A DNA stretch of 49,085 nt from Phycisphaerae bacterium (GCA_028285035.1 JANQQF010000076.1:1-49085); one strand, 5' to 3'. Counted from the first letter of the stretch, positions 33,243 to 42,085 are shown. Program-made: numbers and translations. Notes: generated by a model not told the origin, from the letters alone.

Positions 33243-34007
33243 ATGTTACCCACCCTCTTAGTTGGTTCAATCGCCCTACCAACCTATCCGCTTTTAATCA
33301 TTGTGGCCTTATGGCTTGGTATCACTTTGTCTTCTTATCGCGCGTATCAACTTAATATTGATGGCGACCATGTCTACAATGCTGCCTTATATGCGATTAT
33401 TGGGGGCATTCTCGGCGCCAGAATTTGGTTTGTCCTGTCACATTGGGAAAACTACGCCCCTGATATTACGCAAGCTTTATCGCTGTCCCGTAGCGCTTTA
33501 TCCACAGGTGAAGGATTGATTGTTGCTGGACTAGTGATTCTTATTTATCTTTACAGATATAAATTACCCATCGGGCAATTCTTTGATGCCCTAGCCCCTG
33601 GCTTGATTTTGGCTTTAGTTATCATTCACATTGGGGCATTACTGGGTGGGGAAGGGATTGGATTACCCTCAGATGTGCCTTGGGCTATTGAGATGATTAA
33701 TACGACCCGTCATCCAGTTCAAGCTTATTTTGCGCTTGGTTGCGTGCTTGTTTTACTTGTTCTTTTTCTCATACGGACGTATCTTCCTTGGCCAGGCTTT
33801 CAGTTTTGGGTGTTTGTGTTGCTCTACGGCGTTGTACGTCTATTCTTAGAAGTTTTTCGAGCCAATCCTACTATAGTTGGTGGAGGATTTCTCGCAGTGC
33901 AGCTTCTTGCTCTGAGCGCCATAACAATTGCTTTAGCCGTTATGGCCTACAATTTCAACCAGTCAAACTCTCCGAGAATCGAGGTATCAGATGAAGTTGT
34001 CGGATAA
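33243..34007 (+). CDS. Lgt-like (prolipoprotein diacylglyceryl transferase family) membrane protein
   Basis: 254 residues, seven spans as in Lgt. The order of family landmarks is kept: GGILGARIWFVLSHWENY (for GGRLGYVLFY), GEGIGLPSDVPWAIEM followed by RHPVQAYFAL (for GELYGRPTDLPWA...RHPSQLYE). However, the catalytic His region (GGxxFHGG) reads STGEGLIVAGL and the essential Arg-x-Gly-Asn reads HIGALLGGE. The core residues are therefore missing, and it may not be a working lipoprotein-lipidating enzyme. It sits between a TlpA-family gene and an overlapping sortase gene (17 bases). Confidence 0.72.
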   Translation: MLPTLLVGSIALPTYPLLIIVALWLGITLSSYRAYQLNIDGDHVYNAALYAIIGGILGARIWFVLSHWENYAPDITQALSLSRSALSTGEGLIVAGLVILIYLYRYKLPIGQFFDALAPGLILALVIIHIGALLGGEGIGLPSDVPWAIEMINTTRHPVQAYFALGCVLVLLVLFLIRTYLPWPGFQFWVFVLLYGVVRLFLEVFRANPTIVGGGFLAVQLLALSAITIALAVMAYNFNQSNSPRIEVSDEVVG

Positions 34008-34959
34008 ACAAGCTATTGTTGAACAAATTGCTTTGCTTTTTGCCAGTTTTGTTTGGACAACCGTTATTCTTAGCGTGATTGCCCTTTACTGGGTCTATCA
34101 AGATATCAATGCCCGCTGGGATTACATCGCTCAGATACCGCCGGAAGCCCTTGCTCAGGTTACCGAGGTAACGGCTACACCCCTAGCAACGATCGAACCC
34201 ACCCCGACTTGGCCACAGGGACAGCCGACCCAAACCCCAACCATTACTCCGCCTCCCACTCCGACGGGAACACGGGTGGTTCCGGAGCCTGGGCTTCTGC
34301 CTGAAACACCTGTTGAAAATGAACCTACCCCGATCCCCGTAGTCGTGCATACTGAAGAAGAAGCCGCGGAATTTAATGTTGAACTCAATTCCGAGACCAC
34401 AACTGAGGAGGTAGCCGTAGTTCCAACATTGCCACCTCCCACCCGTCAACCTACGACTCAGCCCCAAACTCAAAGCCAAGAAGCTGCTCCTGCTCCAAGT
34501 GGGGGTAGTATACAGCCAGCCAAGCTGGTCATCGAGTCCGTTGGGATTGATACACCCATTATTCCCGTTGGCTGGGATGTTGTTGAGCAAGATGGTCGCC
34601 AATATAGTATTTGGCAGGTGGCTGACAACGCGGTTGGCTGGCATAAAACAACGGCAGGCTTAGGCCAAGCGGGAAACACCGTCATGGCCGGACATCATAA
34701 TGTCCAAGGCGAAGTCTTCCGTGATCTTGTGAACGTGGAAGTTGGTGACCGGGTTATTGCATACGGCTCAGATAATCAGGTGTATGAATATGTAGTTGAA
34801 CTGAAGACCATCGTGAAAGAAAAGGGCGAACCCTTGGAAGTGCGACAGCGAAACGCCCAGTGGATTTCCAAAACTGATGATGAGCGCCTCACCTTTGTCA
34901 CCTGCTGGCCTTACACCAACAACACTCATCGGGTGATCGTGGTCGCTAAACCCCTTTAA
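33991..34959 (+). CDS. Class E/F-like sortase
   Basis: 322 residues. One N-terminal span (about 20-38), a Pro/Thr linker (about 65-180), then a sortase domain: LVIESVGIDTPIIPVGWDV, catalytic His in TVMAGHHNVQGEVFRDL, catalytic Cys in LTFVTCWPYTNN and Arg in HRVIVVAKPL. Sortases cut a C-terminal sorting signal and attach proteins. No sorting-motif protein is seen nearby. The start overlaps the Lgt-like gene, so the two are cotranslated. Confidence 0.85.
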   Translation: MKLSDKQAIVEQIALLFASFVWTTVILSVIALYWVYQDINARWDYIAQIPPEALAQVTEVTATPLATIEPTPTWPQGQPTQTPTITPPPTPTGTRVVPEPGLLPETPVENEPTPIPVVVHTEEEAAEFNVELNSETTTEEVAVVPTLPPPTRQPTTQPQTQSQEAAPAPSGGSIQPAKLVIESVGIDTPIIPVGWDVVEQDGRQYSIWQVADNAVGWHKTTAGLGQAGNTVMAGHHNVQGEVFRDLVNVEVGDRVIAYGSDNQVYEYVVELKTIVKEKGEPLEVRQRNAQWISKTDDERLTFVTCWPYTNNTHRVIVVAKPL

Positions 34960-34972
34960 AGTTTCCAAGCCA

Positions 34973-35000
34973 TTGACAATTTAATTGTAACTGCTATCAT
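34973..35000 (+). promoter_or_regulatory. Sigma-70-type promoter for rpe
   Basis: TTGACA, a 16-base spacer and TATCAT, 40 bases before the rpe start. Confidence 0.6.
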
Positions 35001-35039
35001 GCGCCTTCTAAAATTGTTTACGTTTTGGGAGGAGATAGT

Positions 35040-35699
35040 ATGTCCCAGGTAAAAATTGCGCCATCAATCCTGGCTGCTGATTTTGCCCAGCTTGGCGAGC
35101 AAGTTCGGGAAGCTGAAGCGGCTGGTGCCGAATGGCTACATATTGATGTGATGGATGGACATTTTGTTCCGAATATAACAATCGGCCCCCTCATTGTGGC
35201 TGCCTTACGCCCCATCACCTCGTTGGTCTTAGACGTGCATTTGATGATTGAGAAGCCAGAAAGGTACCTAGCCGATTTTGCCAACGCTGGAGCAGATCGT
35301 ATCACCGTCCATGTAGAGACCTGCCCCCATCTTTACCGAACGATCCAACAGATAAAAGAGTTAGGGTTAAAGACTGGTGTGACCTTAAATCCAGCTACGC
35401 CTTTAACTACGTTAGGGGAAATTTTACCAGAGGTGGATTTAGCCTTGATTATGTCGGTGAATCCGGGATTTGGTGGCCAGAAATATATCTCCAGTAGTAC
35501 GGCTAAGGTTCGCCGCTTGCGACAAATGTTGGATGAAATTGGCTCAGAGGCGGAGCTGGAGATCGATGGTGGGGTCAATCCCCAGACTATTCCTGAAATC
35601 GTAGAGGCCGGAGCGACAGTTTTGGTGGCTGGCTCAGCAATTTTCAACCAAAAGGCTTCGATTGCTGAGAATATTCAAACATTACGGACATTGTTCTAA
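35040..35699 (+). CDS. rpe: Ribulose-phosphate 3-epimerase
   Basis: 219 residues, standard length for this TIM-barrel enzyme of the pentose phosphate pathway, which interconverts ribulose-5-P and xylulose-5-P. Start ATG 35040 is chosen for the GGGAGGAGA site. Motifs: APSILAADFAQLG, HIDVMDGHFVPNI with metal-binding His and Asp, DVHLMIEKPE, SVNPGFGGQKYI and the phosphate-binding EIDGGVNPQTI...VAGSAIF. All key residues are present. Confidence 0.95.
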   Translation: MSQVKIAPSILAADFAQLGEQVREAEAAGAEWLHIDVMDGHFVPNITIGPLIVAALRPITSLVLDVHLMIEKPERYLADFANAGADRITVHVETCPHLYRTIQQIKELGLKTGVTLNPATPLTTLGEILPEVDLALIMSVNPGFGGQKYISSSTAKVRRLRQMLDEIGSEAELEIDGGVNPQTIPEIVEAGATVLVAGSAIFNQKASIAENIQTLRTLF

Positions 35700-35713
35700 A
35701 AGGGGACCGATCT

Positions 35714-36307
35714 GTGACAGAGATTGCAATCCGAAGATTTGTCGGACCTGAAATCAATACCTATATTACAGCATTGGCCAAACTTCGAATTGAGGTTTTT
35801 CGGGACTATCCTTACCTTTACGATGGGACGATGGCCTACGAAACTAGTTATCTTGAAACCTACAGTAATGCCCCAGAAAGTCTCTTTGTTGTTGTCTTTG
35901 TTGATGATCAGGTTGTAGGAGTCTCGACGGGCGTGCCAATGGAACAGGAAACGGCCGAATTTAAACAACCGTTTATTGATCACGGATATGATCCCACCAA
36001 GATTTTTTATTTTGGTGAGTCTGTCTTGAAACAAGCCTATCGTGGTCAAGGCCTTGGGGTGAAATTTTTTCAAGAACGTGAGGCCTACGCTCAGTCATTG
36101 AAGCGATTTGATTATACCACTTTTTGTGCCGTTGATCGTCCGCTTGATCATCCTCGTCGTCCCGCTGATTACATCCCCCTTGACCAGTTCTGGGCAAATC
36201 GTGGGTATGAAAAACGGCCTGAATTGCAAACCTATTACAGTTGGCGTGATTTGGATGAGCAAACAGACTCGCCAAAACCAATGACCTTTTGGATGAAAAC
36301 GTTATGA
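35714..36307 (+). CDS. GNAT-family N-acetyltransferase
   Basis: 197 residues. The acetyl-CoA-binding segment GESVLKQAYRGQGLGVKFFQ shows the R/Q-x-x-G-x-G/A pattern. GTG start, 14 bases after rpe, with AGGGGA upstream. It ends in ATGA overlapping the next gene. The C-terminal part (PRRPADYIPLDQFWANRGYE) resembles a subgroup of GNAT proteins with unknown substrates. Confidence 0.8.
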   Translation: MTEIAIRRFVGPEINTYITALAKLRIEVFRDYPYLYDGTMAYETSYLETYSNAPESLFVVVFVDDQVVGVSTGVPMEQETAEFKQPFIDHGYDPTKIFYFGESVLKQAYRGQGLGVKFFQEREAYAQSLKRFDYTTFCAVDRPLDHPRRPADYIPLDQFWANRGYEKRPELQTYYSWRDLDEQTDSPKPMTFWMKTL

Positions 36308-36912
36308 ATATGGATCCGATTCACATTGACACAATTCCTGCCCAACTACGTTGGCAGAATCAGCCCCTTACGGCAACAGTAGACACAGATAAAATTCAAA
36401 TTACGGCTGGACCATCAACCGATTTATTTAGCGACCCCAACGGTCAAATGCAAGCGAAAAACTCACCACAGCTACTTTTTCCTGTATCTGGTGATTTTTG
36501 CCTGCAGGTAAAGATATTGGTTCAGTTCGCCTCAAAATTTGATGCGGGAGCGCTTCTGATTTATGAGAATGAGCAATCGTGGGGGAAATTTTGCTTTGAA
36601 TATTCTCCGAATCACCAACCGATGATCGTTTCAGTTGTAACCAAAGATGGCTTTTCTGATGACTGTAATTCCATCGTTGTTGAGGGGAATGAGGTCTACT
36701 TACGAGTCGCTCGAATTGATCGCGCTTTCGCGTTTCACTACTCGTTTAATGGCACTTACTGGGAACTTGCCCGATTTTTCACATTGAACAATAAAGTAGA
36801 GGCTTCTGTCGGATTTTCAGCGCAATCACCAACAGGAGAGGCTTGTCAGGCGGATTTCACAGAAATCCTGTTTCGCCCTGACCGTTTGGGGGATATTCGA
36901 TCAGGGGAGTAG
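36304..36912 (+). CDS. DUF1349 domain protein
   Basis: 202 residues from ATG 36304, which overlaps the GNAT stop codon (ATGA). It has the concanavalin-like beta-sandwich pattern of DUF1349: GDFCLQVKILVQFASKFDAG, WGKFCFEYSPN, VSVVTKDGFSDDCNS and YLRVARIDRAFAFHYSFNGT. The function is unknown; related folds bind sugars. It is last in the rpe operon and converges with the CsoR-family gene with no gap. Confidence 0.8.
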   Translation: MNMDPIHIDTIPAQLRWQNQPLTATVDTDKIQITAGPSTDLFSDPNGQMQAKNSPQLLFPVSGDFCLQVKILVQFASKFDAGALLIYENEQSWGKFCFEYSPNHQPMIVSVVTKDGFSDDCNSIVVEGNEVYLRVARIDRAFAFHYSFNGTYWELARFFTLNNKVEASVGFSAQSPTGEACQADFTEILFRPDRLGDIRSGE

Positions 36913-37188
36913 TTAGGACAACTTGCCCAAAGTGTTGACCATTTTGGCAATGGCCTCATTGGCCGAACCGTGCTCCTCTGGGTGACTGACACAATCAAGA
37001 GCGTAATTTTCAACAAGTAACAAAGAGATTTGATGGGCCGCCCCACGAATGGCCGATAACTGCGTCAGAATATCAGAACACTCACGATTTTCATTGAGCA
37101 TTCGCCGTACGCCACGCACTTGACCTTCTAGCCGTTGTAACCGTTGATCAACATTTTTTTGTACTTCAGAGGTAAGTTTGTCTTTCAT
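36913..37188 (-). CDS. CsoR/FrmR-family repressor, CstR-like sensor site
   Basis: 91 residues, all-alpha DUF156 family. Cys37 (NRECSDIL) and Cys66 (YALDCV) are 29 residues apart, as in CsoR (Cys36/Cys65) and the persulfide sensor CstR (Cys31/Cys60). The copper-binding His that lies four residues before the second Cys in CsoR is Tyr62 here. This points to thiol or persulfide sensing rather than Cu(I) binding (inference). A matching operator lies in the promoter of the trxA-selenothioredoxin operon upstream. A hairpin separates this gene from that operon. Confidence 0.85.
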   Translation of the reverse strand: MKDKLTSEVQKNVDQRLQRLEGQVRGVRRMLNENRECSDILTQLSAIRGAAHQISLLLVENYALDCVSHPEEHGSANEAIAKMVNTLGKLS

Positions 37189-37215
37189 TGTTTAAGTTAA
37201 AGTCAGATTTAATCT

Positions 37216-37260
37216 AAAACCGCAACGGCATCCAGAAATCTATGACCGTTGCGGTTTTTA
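37216..37260 (-). terminator. Terminator/attenuator between selenothioredoxin and CsoR-family genes
   Basis: 12-base arms AAACCGCAACGG / CCGTTGCGGTTT with T-runs on both sides. On the minus strand it lies about 30 bases after the selenothioredoxin stop and before the regulator start, so read-through to the regulator would be reduced. Confidence 0.7.
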
Positions 37261-37290
37261 TAGAAGCTATTCTTAAATTTGTCGATAATA

Positions 37291-37722
37291 TTAGTTTTCG
37301 GCGATCAGTAGTGCCTCAACTTCATTCGTGATTACATCAGATTGCGGTAAGCCATATTCACCATAAATCAACTCGCCGCCGCCATCGACAACAATAAGCG
37401 TTGGGACAGCACGGACACCGTACTTCAGTGCCACATTACGACCCACCTCACTCAAGATATTGAGCCGTAATACTTCAGCTTTGCCATCTAATCTAGTTTC
37501 TATCCTATCCACGATAGGCTTACTCAAAAGGCAGGTGCTTCAGAAATTTGAATAAAAATCAATGACGACCGGCTCACCAGCCGTCACTGATTGCTCAAAA
37601 GCGGCAACCGAGGTGATATGCTCTGAAGGGGTGTTACGCAGAAAAAAGAAAGCCGCCCCTAGCACAGTGATAAAGAGTAATAAAGGCCCGTTGAGGCGCA
37701 ACCACTCACGAATAGCGGTCAT
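37291..37722 (-). CDS. Membrane-anchored thioredoxin-like selenoprotein (UxxC), in-frame TGA = Sec
   Basis: Read through the TGA at 37540-37542 this is one 143-residue protein. A membrane span (about 13-28) precedes a thioredoxin fold with VVIDFYSNF-Sec61-STC64 in the position of the CxxC redox motif, and the cis-Pro loop VRAVPTLIVVDGGGE. The frame is open on both sides of TGA without any shift. A hairpin fitting a bacterial SECIS starts 22 bases after TGA. Its start overlaps the trxA stop codon (TAATG), so it is made with TrxA. Sec would make a strongly reducing, outward-facing Trx. A nonsense-mutated pseudogene is the alternative, but the exact TGA position and selD in the same window argue against it. 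Confidence 0.85.
37504..37542 (-). promoter_or_regulatory. Putative bacterial SECIS after the thioredoxin TGA
   Basis: TGA (37540-37542), 21 bases, then CCTATC-GTG-GATAGG: a perfect 6-base stem with a three-base loop starting with G, the loop at 28-30 bases past TGA. This fits the bacterial SECIS model (a short apical loop with G in its first two positions, within about 16-37 bases), where SelB binds. Confidence 0.75.
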
Positions 37723-38054
37723 TAATTTGCGCTCAATAAATCTTCAAAGTTTTGCTGAATTTTTGGCTTAGGTGCTGCCCCAACCATCTTATTAACGACG
37801 TCGCCATTTTTTATGAAGAGCATCGTTGGGATACCCTGGACACCATATTGCATGGCATAACTTGGGTTTTCATCAGTGTTTACTTTTGCGATTACAACTT
37901 GATCACCATATTCTTCCGCCATAGCGTCCAAAATTGGGGCAATCATACGACACGGTCCACACCAAGGTGCCCAAAAGTCAACAACAACAGGTGTTGCCGA
38001 ATTTAATACTTTTTCTTCGAATTCTGCATCAGTAACATGAATTGGGCTAGACAT
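37722..38054 (-). CDS. trxA: Thioredoxin
   Basis: 110 residues. Redox motif VDFWAPWCGPCRMIAPIL, the buried Asp in PVVVDFW, and the cis-Pro loop VQGIPTMLFIKNG, all standard for cytoplasmic thioredoxin. Start ATG with AAGGAGAA. It is first in an operon with the selenothioredoxin (TAATG overlap). The promoter carries a CsoR/CstR-type palindrome, so it is probably induced by a thiol-reactive signal. Confidence 0.95.
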   Translation of the reverse strand: MSSPIHVTDAEFEEKVLNSATPVVVDFWAPWCGPCRMIAPILDAMAEEYGDQVVIAKVNTDENPSYAMQYGVQGIPTMLFIKNGDVVNKMVGAAPKPKIQQNFEDLLSAN

Positions 38055-38088
38055 TTATATTCTCCTTATGTCTGTATTGATAAAATTG

Positions 38089-38117
38089 ATTATACCCTAT
38101 AGGGGTATTTTTTAAGA
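38089..38117 (-). promoter_or_regulatory. Promoter of trxA operon with CsoR/CstR-type operator
   Basis: On the minus strand TATAAT (38089-38094) lies 17 bases from a weak -35 (TCTTAA). The palindrome ATACCCTATAGGGGTAT (38092-38108, plus strand) overlaps the -10 and spacer. It matches the TACCC...GGGGTA operators bound by CsoR-type repressors. The CsoR-family gene 0.9 kb downstream is the obvious ligand. Confidence 0.7.
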
Positions 38118-38229
38118 TTATAGATGAGCAAAATTCAGTGTCAAATCACTGGTGCTTAAAATTTTACTCTAATTGATAGACTGTAATGCTTCCCAAATTC
38201 TTACCTCGGTTATTTTCTTCGAGAATGAT

Positions 38230-38258
38230 TCGAGATTTTTAGCATCATTTGTTATAAT
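38230..38258 (+). promoter_or_regulatory. Promoter of mfd
   Basis: TCGAGA, a 17-base spacer and TATAAT. Transcription would begin about 15-20 bases before the mfd start, which supports the TTG start at 38282. Confidence 0.5.
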
Positions 38259-38281
38259 ATCAAGCTCTGTTGTGAAAAATT

Positions 38282-41200
38282 TTGTTAGTAACTGGCCTAA
38301 TAACAACATTGATTAATTTATCACCGGCATTAAAGTTATTTAATCAAATACCAACCCATAATGAATTGGCGGATAGCCTCCATTCAGGGGAATTATCAGA
38401 GGTAATGCAACATCCTTGGGGAGTAATGACGGGCGCGCGTCCAGCGGTCATTGCTGCGTTGCAGGCTGATTTACAATGCCCAATTTTGTTTATTACGGTC
38501 CGGGCTGATCGTGCCCGTATTTTTGCCGAACAAATTCAGATATGGACTGAATTTCCCGACCAAGTTTATCGATTTCCCGACCCTGATGCCCTACCTCATG
38601 AAAAAGTGGCCTGGGGGCCAGAGACAATACAGGGGCGCTTGGCTGCGCTATCTGCCTTGTATTTGTATAATCAGAATGAGCGTACAATTAATCCGCCACT
38701 ACTCATTACCTCAGCCCGCGCTTTGATGCAGCATACGCTCCCCCCCGATAAATTCAATATGACCACATTTACGGTTGGTCAGCGTATCAATCTAAATGAT
38801 GTGGTTGGTCAGTGGCTTGAATTGGGCTATCAGCCAGAGGATGTAGTTGAAGTGCCGGGGAGTTTTAGTCGGCGGGGGGGAATCCTTGATGTATTTCCCC
38901 CGAATATGGATAGCCCCATACGAGTTGAATTGTTTGGGGATGAGATTGACTCCTTGCGCACGTTTGATCCTACCACGCAACGCTCAGAAGGTCGGTTAAA
39001 AGCATTTTCTATTGGTCCAGCCACAGAGGCCTTACCACGATTTGCCAATCAGGCTGTGGACCAACTGAATCGGTGGGATATCACAAATCTCCAGCCGAGT
39101 GCAAAGATTGCTTTTGAAGAGGATTTAGTCCGTTTATCAAGCGAAACTATATTCCGTGGTATTGAATACTACTTACCCTTTTTCTACAACAGCCCCACAG
39201 ATGCCTCTCTTAACACCGCCTCGATCCTTGACTTCTTACCAAAAAATGCCCTTATTCTCATCGATGATCCTGAAGAGTTGGCGGCGGTAATTGATGAGTT
39301 GGAAGCACAGGCGCGTACCCTGCGACAGGATTTGACGATGGTTGGGGATTTACCAAACGAATGGATTGATCCCTATTTTGACTGGTCGGACTTGTCTACC
39401 ACACTCGCTGCCCGACAAACATTTAGTCTTGGGTTCACAAACTTTGCGACAACAGAGTCATCTCAAAATGGCCAACAAGGACCCGAAAATTTTGATTTAG
39501 ATAAAGGCTATTATTTACAATCAACCTATACTCCGGCTCCATCTTTTGGCGGGCAGGTAAAAAATGTTGTTCAAGAGATTGTTGCTCGAAAAGAGCAGGG
39601 CGAACGGATTATTTTGGTTAGCCGACAAGCCAAGCGTTTGAGTCACCTCCTGAGCGAACATGCTGAGTTAACGGTCACCCCAGTTGATAGCCTTGAACCT
39701 GGAGACCCGCCGCCTGCCACAGGCAGCATCACCCTTATTCAGGGAATGCTCATCGAAGGATGGACAGTTCGAGGCGAACAAACCACGAATCAAGCCGGAT
39801 CACTGTTAACCGTGATGTCTGACTCGGAATTATTTGGCTGGAAGAAGCCGACCACAATTCGGCGCCGGAAAGCACCACGAGGTGTCACCCCGGAAACTTT
39901 CTTTGCCGATGTTAACCCCAATGATTTGGTTGTTCATATTGAGCACGGGATTGGTCGGTATGTCGGCTTGGTTAAGCTAGATTTTGAAGGGGTTGAGCGC
40001 GAATATTTGGCTGTTGAATATTCCAACAGAGATAAGCTGTACGTCCCTATCCATCAGGCTGACCGACTGGCTCGATATGTTGGGGCGGATGAGCATCTGC
40101 CTGTCCTCAATCGTTTGGGGAGTGCCGATTGGAACACTGTCAAACGGCGGACCAAGAAAGCGGTTGAAGATATTGCCAAAGAGCTTCTTGAAGTTTACGC
40201 CAAGCGAGAAGTGCGCCTTGGTCGAGCCTTTAGCCCAGATACAGAATGGCAGACGGAAATTGAAGATGCGTTTCCATTTGTTGAAACTGATGATCAATTG
40301 CGGGCGATTTCTGATGTCAAACAGGATATGGAAAAGCCAAAATCGATGGATCGGTTGATTTGTGGGGATGTTGGCTATGGTAAAACCGAAGTAGCGCTCC
40401 GGGCCGCATTTAAAGCAGTGATGGATGGCGTTCAGGTCGCCATCTTAGCCCCGACCACTGTTTTGGCCCAACAACATTTGCGGACCTTCCAAACCCGTTT
40501 GGCCAATTATCCGATTAAAATTGAAGCGTTGTCACGGTTTCGGACGAAACAGCAACAACAGCAAACGTTGCTTAATCTTGTCAACGGCACGACCGATATT
40601 GTGATTGGTACCCATCGGCTTATCCAAAAAGATATTACATTCAAGAATCTGGGGCTGCTCATTATCGATGAAGAGCAGCGATTTGGGGTAAAGCAAAAAG
40701 AATCGCTCAAGCAGTTGCGCACTGAAGTTGATACCCTAACCCTGACTGCCACTCCAATTCCGCGTACCCTACATATGTCGCTGAGCGGGGTGCGTGATTT
40801 GAGTACCATTGATACGCCACCCGAAGAACGGTTACCAATTCAAACGACTGTGACTGAATACGATGAAGCCTTAATTCGACAGGCCATTCTACGGGAGATG
40901 GACCGAGGGGGACAGATTTTTTATGTGTACAATCGGGTGATGGGGATTGAGCAGAAAGCCAATCGAATTCAAAATATTGTGCCTGATGCTCGGGTTGTGG
41001 TTGGGCACGGTCAGATGAGTCCTCGTCAGCTTGAAAAGATAATGATTGCTTTTGTTGACGGGGAATATGATGTCCTGGTGAGCACCACAATCGTTGAAAG
41101 TGGCTTGGATATGCCCAATGTCAATACCATTATTATTGATCGGGCAGACCGGCTGGGGCTGGCTCAACTGTACCAGTTACGTGGTCGTGTGGGGCGTGGG

Positions 41201-41947
41201 GCGTTACAAGCCTACGCCTACCTGCTTACCCCAAAGCATACCGAACTCAGTGTCGATTCCCGCAAGCGTTTGGAGGCTATTTCCGAGGCAAGTGAGCTGG
41301 GAGCAGGCTTCAGAATTGCAATGCGTGATCTTGAGATTCGAGGAGCGGGTGAGATTTTAGGGGCAAAACAGCATGGGCACATTGGGGCGGTTGGTTTTGA
41401 TCTGTATAGCCGTTTATTGGCACAAGCTATTCGTGAGGTTAAAGGTGAAGCCCCTGAACGGTTAACGGGCGAGAATGCTTCAGCCTACTTAAATCCGCTC
41501 AATGATGGAATCCAGCTTAATTTGCCAATTCCGGCCTATGTACCTGAAGATTATTTGCCTGAGGAAAAAATGCGTTTGCGATTGTATCGTCGTTTGGCAG
41601 GCTTGACCACCCTGACCGAGATTGATGATATGTCCAAGGAACTGCGTGACCGATTTGGCGATCTACCCGCGTCTGTGACAAATCTACTCTATCAATTAAA
41701 GCTCAAGATTTTGGCAGTAGAAGGTGAGGTTAAAGCAATTTTGACTGAAGCAGGACAGATTGTGATTCGGGCTGATAGTATTCAAGAAATTGATCGGGCT
41801 GGCCTTAGTCGACGGCTTGGTCCGGCGGCTAATGTAACCCCTCGCCAAATTTCTTTACCCCTGCACCCAAACCAAGAGGTTTGGCAAGAAGAATTAGAAA
41901 AAGCCTTACGATTGATTGGGCGCATGCTCCACGACCCTGCGGGATGA
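38282..41947 (+). CDS. mfd: Transcription-repair coupling factor Mfd
   Basis: 1221 residues. UvrB-like N-terminal modules, then the RNA-polymerase-interacting CarD-like domain (NDLVVHIEHGIGRYVGLVKL), then the translocase: Walker A CGDVGYGKTEVALRAAF, Walker B LLIIDEEQRFGVKQKE (DEEQ box), motif III TLTATPIPRTLHMSL and the second RecA half with QLRGRVGRGALQAYAYLL. The C-terminal TRCF domain is complete. It frees stalled RNA polymerase and recruits UvrA. Start TTG 38282 fits the promoter and the conserved early LSPALKLF helix. The length is near the family norm. Confidence 0.95.
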   Translation: MLVTGLITTLINLSPALKLFNQIPTHNELADSLHSGELSEVMQHPWGVMTGARPAVIAALQADLQCPILFITVRADRARIFAEQIQIWTEFPDQVYRFPDPDALPHEKVAWGPETIQGRLAALSALYLYNQNERTINPPLLITSARALMQHTLPPDKFNMTTFTVGQRINLNDVVGQWLELGYQPEDVVEVPGSFSRRGGILDVFPPNMDSPIRVELFGDEIDSLRTFDPTTQRSEGRLKAFSIGPATEALPRFANQAVDQLNRWDITNLQPSAKIAFEEDLVRLSSETIFRGIEYYLPFFYNSPTDASLNTASILDFLPKNALILIDDPEELAAVIDELEAQARTLRQDLTMVGDLPNEWIDPYFDWSDLSTTLAARQTFSLGFTNFATTESSQNGQQGPENFDLDKGYYLQSTYTPAPSFGGQVKNVVQEIVARKEQGERIILVSRQAKRLSHLLSEHAELTVTPVDSLEPGDPPPATGSITLIQGMLIEGWTVRGEQTTNQAGSLLTVMSDSELFGWKKPTTIRRRKAPRGVTPETFFADVNPNDLVVHIEHGIGRYVGLVKLDFEGVEREYLAVEYSNRDKLYVPIHQADRLARYVGADEHLPVLNRLGSADWNTVKRRTKKAVEDIAKELLEVYAKREVRLGRAFSPDTEWQTEIEDAFPFVETDDQLRAISDVKQDMEKPKSMDRLICGDVGYGKTEVALRAAFKAVMDGVQVAILAPTTVLAQQHLRTFQTRLANYPIKIEALSRFRTKQQQQQTLLNLVNGTTDIVIGTHRLIQKDITFKNLGLLIIDEEQRFGVKQKESLKQLRTEVDTLTLTATPIPRTLHMSLSGVRDLSTIDTPPEERLPIQTTVTEYDEALIRQAILREMDRGGQIFYVYNRVMGIEQKANRIQNIVPDARVVVGHGQMSPRQLEKIMIAFVDGEYDVLVSTTIVESGLDMPNVNTIIIDRADRLGLAQLYQLRGRVGRGALQAYAYLLTPKHTELSVDSRKRLEAISEASELGAGFRIAMRDLEIRGAGEILGAKQHGHIGAVGFDLYSRLLAQAIREVKGEAPERLTGENASAYLNPLNDGIQLNLPIPAYVPEDYLPEEKMRLRLYRRLAGLTTLTEIDDMSKELRDRFGDLPASVTNLLYQLKLKILAVEGEVKAILTEAGQIVIRADSIQEIDRAGLSRRLGPAANVTPRQISLPLHPNQEVWQEELEKALRLIGRMLHDPAG

Positions 41948-42085
41948 ACGTAGAGTTACCTCTTTTTGACCAAAATAAACACACTTAAAAATGAATCTTC
42001 CTCGAAAAGGCCTATTTGTCCTATTAACAAAAGCCGATCGGTTTGGTATGTTGGTAAGTAGGCAATTTCACTTGGTGAGGACATC

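Noticed and set aside
37291..37722. Reading the two thioredoxin pieces as a nonsense-mutated pseudogene
   Set aside because: The only interruption is a TGA placed exactly at the redox Cys, both sides stay in the same frame with conserved fold residues, a SECIS-like hairpin follows, and selD in the same window has the same feature.
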